Source: Bacteroidetes bacterium UBA6221 (GTDB taxonomy: Bacteria; Bacteroidota; Bacteroidia; Chitinophagales; Chitinophagaceae). Taken from it: a DNA stretch of 64,000 bases. Of this stretch, positions 58,710 through 64,000 are shown piece after piece. Every line of letters starts with the position of its first letter. Positions within the stretch are counted from its first letter, which is position 1. The DNA lies in assembly GCA_002421685.1 (NCBI GenBank), contig DISB01000013.1, positions 1 through 64,000 on the forward strand, given 5' to 3'. The notes under the pieces are model-generated. The model was not told where the DNA came from. It worked only from the letters and a program-made list of their open reading frames with translations, and searched no databases. The position numbers and the translations under genes are program-made.

Positions 58710-60965
58710 TTAACCTTTCCGGTCCAGGAACCAGCGCAAGCCCGCAAACCCTCTTATACCTTGCATAGATGCGAAATTGTAGGAGGGGTCAAAAGTATAA
58801 CCGTTGGGGTTATTTACGGGGTCTTCTACGTATTTATCGAAAGGATCAAAGGGACGGAGTATCGGGTCTTTTGGCACAAAGTTGAACAGGTTTTTGACGC
58901 CGCCATACAGTTCGAAATTTCTGCTGAATTTTTTAGTGACCTGCACATTGGCGATAGCATAAAAAGGCGAATACTCCGGGCGGTAATCGTTGGGCAATAT
59001 GGGCAGGCGCATGGGGCCGTTCCATTTAGTGGTAAAGTCAAGGGTCAACATCCTGCGGGGAAATGTATAGCTGGCTATAATGTTACCCGACCATTTGGGG
59101 GCATACATCTGTTGCTCCCTTACCATCACACCCGTGCCATCATCCTGCACCAGGTACACATCCATATAGGTTACTCCTATACTGAACTTGAAGGGAATAT
59201 TAAAAGTAAAATCCGTATTGACCGACAAACCTTGCGATACAGCATGACCATCCAGGTTATCGTATATTATTTTGTTCGGGTCCGTGTCAAAGTCACCCAC
59301 TATCTTATTGGTAAAGTAAGAGTAAAAAGCCGTGGCGTCAATGCCTATATACAATGCATCGAAAGGCACTCTTTTCACATAGTTCAGGTTGCTATTATAA
59401 GAACGTTCGGGGTTTAAGGCCGAAGCTATCACTACTTCCCGGGCGCCGGTAAGTGCAGCATGGTCTTCCGTAAACAGGTTCACCACCCTATACCCGGTAC
59501 CGAAACTGGCACGCAGGGTATTGTTGTTGTCGGGGGAATATTTATAAGCCAGCCTTGGCGAATGAATATTGCCGTGGTGCATGTCATAATCATACCTGTA
59601 GCCTGCCAGGAGTTTATGTTCGGGTGCAAACGCCCATTCGTCTTGTATATACGCGCCGGGCAATGGCGTCGTTGCCGGCTTGTTCTTCATACTGCTGTCC
59701 GCTTCTGCAGTGGCCGGGGTGTTGTCGTCGTAATAAGTATGGCGATATGATGCACCCACCAGCAGGTTGTGGCGTTCCCCGATGCGCTTATCCCAATATG
59801 CCTGGCCAAACACTACCCTTTGTGTTGCCATATAGGGCGTTACTCCGTAATACGAATCCTGGTTGTGCCAGTTATAAGAGAATTGGGTGATGATACGTTC
59901 TTTTAAAGGCAGTTGGTACATACCTATCAGCTCCCACCTGCGGGTATACACACTCTCACCATATATACTGTCCGTACCGCGCCAGTCTTTGTTCCAGTTC
60001 ATTTGCCCGCCCCAGCGGTCTTCCGTTACATATCTTGCCGCCAGTGAGCTTATCCTGTCCTCTTCGCGCTCTACGCTCAGTTTGTTGAACACGGACAGCC
60101 TGTTTTGCAAGGTCAGGTCGGTGAAACCGTCCTTATTCTTATCATAAGGGGTATTATAATTATAATAACTCACACCCGTCATATTATGCGCCTTCCCTAC
60201 CCTGAACTTGCCGGCCACATCGGCGTTATATTCCTGCCAGCTCGTACCCATCAGGTCTATACTGAACAGGGGGGCGCGTTCTGCTTTTTTAGTAATAACG
60301 TTAATAACACCGCCCATAGCCTCAGAGCCATACAGCGAAGATGCAGGACCTTTTACTACTTCCAGCCTTTCTACCATACTATTGGGTATGCCGCTTAGGC
60401 CATATACTGTTGCCAGCCCGCTTACTATGGGCATACCGTCTATCAGTATCATGGTATATGGGCCTTCCATACCGTTGATATGTATATCCCCCGTGTTGCA
60501 CACATTGCAGTTCACCTGTGGTTGCACGCCATTGATGATACCTAATGCGTCAAACAAACTCGGCGTGGGGTTTTTCTTAAAGAACTGTGGTGTAAATATC
60601 TCTACGGGTATGGGGCTATCCATGCGGCTCACTTCTTTCATAGTTCCGGTTATCACTACTTCTTCCATATGGCCATCTGCGGGTGCCAGTGCTATATTGT
60701 AATTGTTTTTATGATGGGCTATATTCAGCGTATCTGTCTTATAACCTACATAGCTGATAACTATCTTATTCGCATTGGCGGGGAGGTCTAACTCAAAACG
60801 CCCCTGCTCATCTGTATTTGTACCGGTGGAAGTACCGACCGCCATCACCGCAGCAAAAGCTACCGGCTGATTGTTTTGCGCATCGTACACAGACCCTTTC
60901 ACTATCTTTTGGGCATTTGCATTCACGGCCAGCAGCAAGAATAATATAGTATAAATGCTTTTCAT
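58710..60965 (-). CDS. TonB-dependent receptor, probably metal-related
   Basis: Signal peptide (residues 1-18), a carboxypeptidase-D-like domain (about 20-100) and a plug containing VNCNVCNTGDIHINGMEGPY, a C-x2-C-bearing variant of the usual plug phrase. ERLEVVKGPASSLYGSEAMGG follows, then a 22-strand barrel. At 751 aa it resembles single-component receptors for metal complexes or cobalamin rather than SusC. A promoter with an overlapping metal-regulator-type palindrome lies upstream. No TonB, SusD or ABC partner is adjacent. Confidence 0.9.
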   Translation of the reverse strand: MKSIYTILFLLLAVNANAQKIVKGSVYDAQNNQPVAFAAVMAVGTSTGTNTDEQGRFELDLPANANKIVISYVGYKTDTLNIAHHKNNYNIALAPADGHMEEVVITGTMKEVSRMDSPIPVEIFTPQFFKKNPTPSLFDALGIINGVQPQVNCNVCNTGDIHINGMEGPYTMILIDGMPIVSGLATVYGLSGIPNSMVERLEVVKGPASSLYGSEAMGGVINVITKKAERAPLFSIDLMGTSWQEYNADVAGKFRVGKAHNMTGVSYYNYNTPYDKNKDGFTDLTLQNRLSVFNKLSVEREEDRISSLAARYVTEDRWGGQMNWNKDWRGTDSIYGESVYTRRWELIGMYQLPLKERIITQFSYNWHNQDSYYGVTPYMATQRVVFGQAYWDKRIGERHNLLVGASYRHTYYDDNTPATAEADSSMKNKPATTPLPGAYIQDEWAFAPEHKLLAGYRYDYDMHHGNIHSPRLAYKYSPDNNNTLRASFGTGYRVVNLFTEDHAALTGAREVVIASALNPERSYNSNLNYVKRVPFDALYIGIDATAFYSYFTNKIVGDFDTDPNKIIYDNLDGHAVSQGLSVNTDFTFNIPFKFSIGVTYMDVYLVQDDGTGVMVREQQMYAPKWSGNIIASYTFPRRMLTLDFTTKWNGPMRLPILPNDYRPEYSPFYAIANVQVTKKFSRNFELYGGVKNLFNFVPKDPILRPFDPFDKYVEDPVNNPNGYTFDPSYNFASMQGIRGFAGLRWFLDRKG

Positions 60966-60982
60966 TTTATTATTTCTATCCG

Positions 60983-60990
60983 CAAAACTA
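60983..60990 (-). promoter_or_regulatory. -7 promoter element of the TonB receptor gene
   Basis: TAGTTTTG on the minus strand, 17 bp before the ATG. It fits TAnnTTTG. Confidence 0.55.
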
Positions 60991-60995
60991 CATTT

Positions 60996-61009
60996 TTAGA
61001 TTAATCTAA
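60996..61009. promoter_or_regulatory. DtxR/MntR-like operator palindrome
   Basis: TTAGATTAATCTAA is a perfect 14-bp palindrome placed between the -7 element and the -33 position of the receptor promoter, where binding would block RNA polymerase. The half-site TTAG-x2-TA is like those bound by DtxR/MntR-type repressors. The regulator is not encoded nearby. Confidence 0.5.
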
Positions 61010-61127
61010 TAAAATTATTTTACCAATCGAGTTATTGGCTTTTCCTTTGTTTGGAAATCGCATTGCAGCATTGACCCATAATTCACTCGTTTAAATACCA
61101 ATTTGCAGGATTCTCAGCCTTTTCCGG

Positions 61128-61135
61128 TAGTTTTG
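61128..61135 (+). promoter_or_regulatory. Promoter of the ABC-F gene (-7 element)
   Basis: TAGTTTTG, with TTTG at 61102-61105 as a -33 candidate 22 bp upstream. The ATG follows after 8 bp. Confidence 0.6.
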
Positions 61136-61143
61136 CGCCGCTT

Positions 61144-63090
61144 ATGTTGGTTTCATTACAGAATATTTCATTTTACTTCGGCTCAAGGCCAATACTGGAA
61201 GACGCAAGCTGGCAGATAGATACCGGCCAGCGAATAGGACTGGTGGGTAGTAACGGCGCGGGAAAATCCACCCTGCTGCGCATCATTACGGGTGAGTACA
61301 AGGTGGACAGTGGTACCATCAACAAACCCAAAGACGTGACTATCGGTTTCTTCAACCAGGACCTGCTGAGCTTTTCTACAAGCGCCAGTATCCTTTCCGT
61401 CGGTATGCAAGCCTTTGAGCGTGCCCACGAAATAGAAAAGGAATTGGAGCAACTGACCAAAGAACTGGAATCGAAGCCTGAGGATGCCGAATTGCTGGAT
61501 AAATACAGCCACCTTCTGCACGACTTCGAGGTGGCCGGCGGTTATGAAATGGAACATAAAGCTGCCGAGGTACTGGAAGGTCTTGGTTTTACCACTGCAG
61601 ACCTGCAACGGCCCTACAGCGAATTCAGCGGAGGATGGAGGATGCGCGTGCTGCTGGCAAAAATGATGCTGCAGGCGCCCGACCTGCTGCTACTGGATGA
61701 GCCTACCAACCACCTCGACCTTCCCTCTATCGAATGGCTGGAGCGATACCTGCAGGGCTACCCCGGTAGTGTAGTCATAGTTTCGCACGACCGGTACTTC
61801 CTCGACCGTATGGTAAACCGTATAGTGGAAGTATGGCAACAGGGGCTGCACCTGTATACAGGGAACTATACGTTCTACCAGAAAGAAAAGGCCGAGCGCA
61901 TGGAATTGCAGCAGCGCGCCTACGAAAATCAGCAGGACTACATCCGCCAGCAAGAGCGTTTTATCGAGCGTTTCCGTGCTAAGGCTACCAAGGCGGCACA
62001 GGCCCAGAGCGCCCTGAAGCGCCTGGATAAATTAGACAGGATAGAATCGCCCGATACCTCTATGCCTGTCATGAACATTAACTTCGACGTGAAGGTGCAG
62101 CCCGGCAAGATCATCTGCACACTGAAGGATATCTCCAAGAAGTTTGGCAACCAGGTAATATTCGACCATGCCAATGCTGAAATAAACCGCGGCGATAAAA
62201 TTGCCCTGATAGGCGCTAATGGTAAGGGTAAATCAACCCTGCTGCGCATAGTGGCCGGCCGCGAAACCTTTGACGGCGAACGCAAATGGGGCCATAATGT
62301 GGAAGAAAGTTTTTACGCACAGCACCAACTTGAGGCGCTGAACATCGAGCACGAGATACTGGAAGAAATGAACCGTGCCGGAACGGGCAAACCCGAACTG
62401 GAACTCCGCCAATTGTTAGGTTGCTTCCTCTTTAGCGGAGACGATGTCTTTAAAAAGATAAAAGTCCTTTCCGGTGGCGAAAAAGCAAGGGTTGCCCTGG
62501 CCAAAACCATTGCCATGAAGGCTAACTTCCTGCTGCTGGACGAACCTACCAACCACCTGGATATGCAAAGCGTGGAAATGCTTATTGAAGCCCTGAATAA
62601 ATATGAAGGCACCTTCATCCTCGTTTCGCACGACAGGTATTTCATCAGCAAAACGGCTAACAAAATATGGGTGATAGAAGACGGGCAGATAAAAGAATTC
62701 GCCGGCACCTACGATGAGTGGGTGGTATACGAACAGGAAAAAGAAAAGCGCAAGGCGGCGGTAAAACCCGAGCCAGCCCCGGTAGTTGCAAAAAAGGAAG
62801 AACCTAAAAAACCGCAACCTGAAAATAATTCTGAACTAAAACAACTTCAGAAAGAGCACCAAAAAAAGCAAAAGGAGTTTCAGAAACTTGAAGAGCAGAT
62901 AAACAAGCTGATCGATGAGAAGGCAAAGCTGGAGCAGCAACTGGCCGACCCTTCATTTTACGCCGATATAGATAAATTCATGCAAGTAGATGAATCTTAT
63001 CGGAAACTTAATGCTCAATTAGACGGATTATCAAAAGACTATGACAGGCTATTTGAGCTAATGCTGGAACTGGAGGCTAAACTGGGTTAA
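61144..63090 (+). CDS. ABC-F family ATPase
   Basis: A 648-aa soluble protein with two ABC domains. Domain 1 has Walker A GSNGAGKST (35-43) and signature FSGGWRMRV. Domain 2 has Walker A GANGKGKST and signature LSGGEKARVALAK. The inter-domain linker (about 245-295, RQQERFIERFRAKATKAAQAQ) is that of ABC-F translation factors, which act on the ribosome. A Glu/Lys coiled-coil tail (about 560-648) follows. It may be a general Uup/YbiT-like factor; resistance-type specificity cannot be told. Confidence 0.92.
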   Translation: MLVSLQNISFYFGSRPILEDASWQIDTGQRIGLVGSNGAGKSTLLRIITGEYKVDSGTINKPKDVTIGFFNQDLLSFSTSASILSVGMQAFERAHEIEKELEQLTKELESKPEDAELLDKYSHLLHDFEVAGGYEMEHKAAEVLEGLGFTTADLQRPYSEFSGGWRMRVLLAKMMLQAPDLLLLDEPTNHLDLPSIEWLERYLQGYPGSVVIVSHDRYFLDRMVNRIVEVWQQGLHLYTGNYTFYQKEKAERMELQQRAYENQQDYIRQQERFIERFRAKATKAAQAQSALKRLDKLDRIESPDTSMPVMNINFDVKVQPGKIICTLKDISKKFGNQVIFDHANAEINRGDKIALIGANGKGKSTLLRIVAGRETFDGERKWGHNVEESFYAQHQLEALNIEHEILEEMNRAGTGKPELELRQLLGCFLFSGDDVFKKIKVLSGGEKARVALAKTIAMKANFLLLDEPTNHLDMQSVEMLIEALNKYEGTFILVSHDRYFISKTANKIWVIEDGQIKEFAGTYDEWVVYEQEKEKRKAAVKPEPAPVVAKKEEPKKPQPENNSELKQLQKEHQKKQKEFQKLEEQINKLIDEKAKLEQQLADPSFYADIDKFMQVDESYRKLNAQLDGLSKDYDRLFELMLELEAKLG

Positions 63091-63168
63091 TTAATTTTTA
63101 ATTAATAAAAAGCCGGTAATGTATTGACAAAGGAGTCCTGGTTTTTTAACTTTATGAAAATTTGCAAC

Positions 63169-64000
63169 ATGAAGAAACTGTTACTCCTGCCGTTTGCTGT
63201 TCTTTTCTTTATTGGAGCTACAGCCCAGAATAAGACATATCGCTTTCACTTCAACAACAGGCTGAGTGAAAATTATTACCAGGGTTCACCGCTTGCGCCC
63301 GTTTGCCCCGGTACATATACTGTTCAACCATTGGCCGGGGTTAATAAAGGAGCCTATAATTTTGACAAAGGTTGCGGCCTTGTTTTCATGGATTCTGCCA
63401 CCAACCTGCTGGCATCGGGCAGTTATACTATTGAGCTATACTTCAAGCTGGATACAATAACCGGGTACAAGAAGATAATTGACTTCGACAGCCTGGGTGC
63501 GGACGCCGGATTTTACAACCAAAGCGGTAAACTGGTGATGTACAGCAATTTCACTTCTGCCGATTCGGTAGTTGGCGCGGGTGCATGGTCTTATGTCGCC
63601 ATAACACGCGACGGGTCTTCCAAAGTGATGTATGTTTATCACAACGATAAGGTACTTGGCACGCTAAACGACAACAGCGACCAGTACATCTACGGTACCG
63701 AAAAATTATTAATATTCTTCAGGGACGATAATAATACCAGCAATAGCGAACAGAGCGGCGGCAGCGTAGGCATGATCCATATTTCCGACTATGTAATGGA
63801 CAGCACTACAATAAAGGGGCATTATACAGGGCTGGGAACCATCCTGAACATTCCGGAGACAGGGAACATGGACAATGCGCTCAAAATATGGCCCAACCCT
63901 GCTACGGATTATGTTGAAATCGCTACTCCTGTCAAATGCAGCTACAACCTGTATGATGTCACCGGAAGAAAATACGCCGGTGGTGACATGAAAGCCGGCC
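63169..64000 (+). CDS. LamG-like secreted protein with T9SS sorting signal (partial)
   Basis: The 3' end lies beyond the window. Signal peptide (MKKLLLLPFAVLFF to ATAQ), then a concanavalin/LamG-like domain of about 200 residues (SYTIELYFKLDT, VGAGAWSYVAITRDGSSK). The start of a type IX secretion sorting domain follows: KIWPNPATDYVEIAT and YDVTGRK. It is therefore exported through the T9SS and probably attached to the cell surface. An ATG five codons earlier is possible but gives a worse signal peptide. Confidence 0.85.
   Translation, partial: MKKLLLLPFAVLFFIGATAQNKTYRFHFNNRLSENYYQGSPLAPVCPGTYTVQPLAGVNKGAYNFDKGCGLVFMDSATNLLASGSYTIELYFKLDTITGYKKIIDFDSLGADAGFYNQSGKLVMYSNFTSADSVVGAGAWSYVAITRDGSSKVMYVYHNDKVLGTLNDNSDQYIYGTEKLLIFFRDDNNTSNSEQSGGSVGMIHISDYVMDSTTIKGHYTGLGTILNIPETGNMDNALKIWPNPATDYVEIATPVKCSYNLYDVTGRKYAGGDMKAG

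Noticed and set aside
1..64000. CRISPR arrays, rRNA genes and complete insertion sequences
   Set aside because: I saw no regularly spaced identical repeats with unique spacers, no rRNA sequence and no intact transposase gene. The 20-bp iterons have no spacers and are not CRISPR.

Overview
The window comes from a Bacteroidota chromosome, most likely a Chitinophagaceae-like organism. The supporting signs are a TAnnTTTG -7 promoter motif before many genes and both tRNAs, CTnDOT-type conjugation genes, paired TonB-dependent receptors with carboxypeptidase-like N-termini, a DUF4175 protein, a type IX secretion sorting signal, and few strong Shine-Dalgarno sites. The genus assignment is inference.

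Positions 1 to about 31.4 kb belong to an integrative and conjugative element (ICE). From the left it carries a leftward mobilization module (mobC, mobB, mobA), a candidate oriT, and a repeat-rich leader. Next come the first transfer genes (traA, traB, traD, and an unknown 266-aa gene), then the mating-pore operon traE to traQ (no traH or traP found). After that lie a metal-related cargo block (DUF6660, TonB receptor, HMA-CDF fusion), two overlapping HTH genes, a strongly folded non-coding segment, a receiver-only response regulator, a leftward five-gene accessory cluster ending with DUF932, and a tyrosine integrase. A SIR2-HerA anti-phage pair with an XRE-type regulator and palindromic operator is inserted between traD/orf266 and traE. 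The left end of the ICE is not visible.

From 31.4 to 35.9 kb is an AT-rich strip with a decayed serine-recombinase remnant, a MocR-type regulator divergent from three GNAT acetyltransferase genes with a perfect palindrome between, and a tRNA-Arg(TCT) whose 3' end faces the strip.

From 36 kb to the end the content is ordinary chromosome: an iron-sulfur electron-transfer pair, tRNA-Cys, lgt, OsmC, type II NADH dehydrogenase, an HD/YitT pair, rarA, a TlpA-like thioredoxin, DUF4175, a Smr-less MutS2, a cation/proton antiporter, an APC permease, a TonB receptor with a DtxR/MntR-like palindrome in its promoter, an ABC-F ATPase and a truncated T9SS cargo protein.

The two least explained signals are (i) a motif GCCAAACRCTGCC repeated with a strict 20-bp period at five places in the ICE, each oriented with the gene downstream, and (ii) a nested structured RNA with its own terminator and a competing hairpin at about 25.37-25.55 kb. 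All statements rest on reading the sequence; no database search was made.
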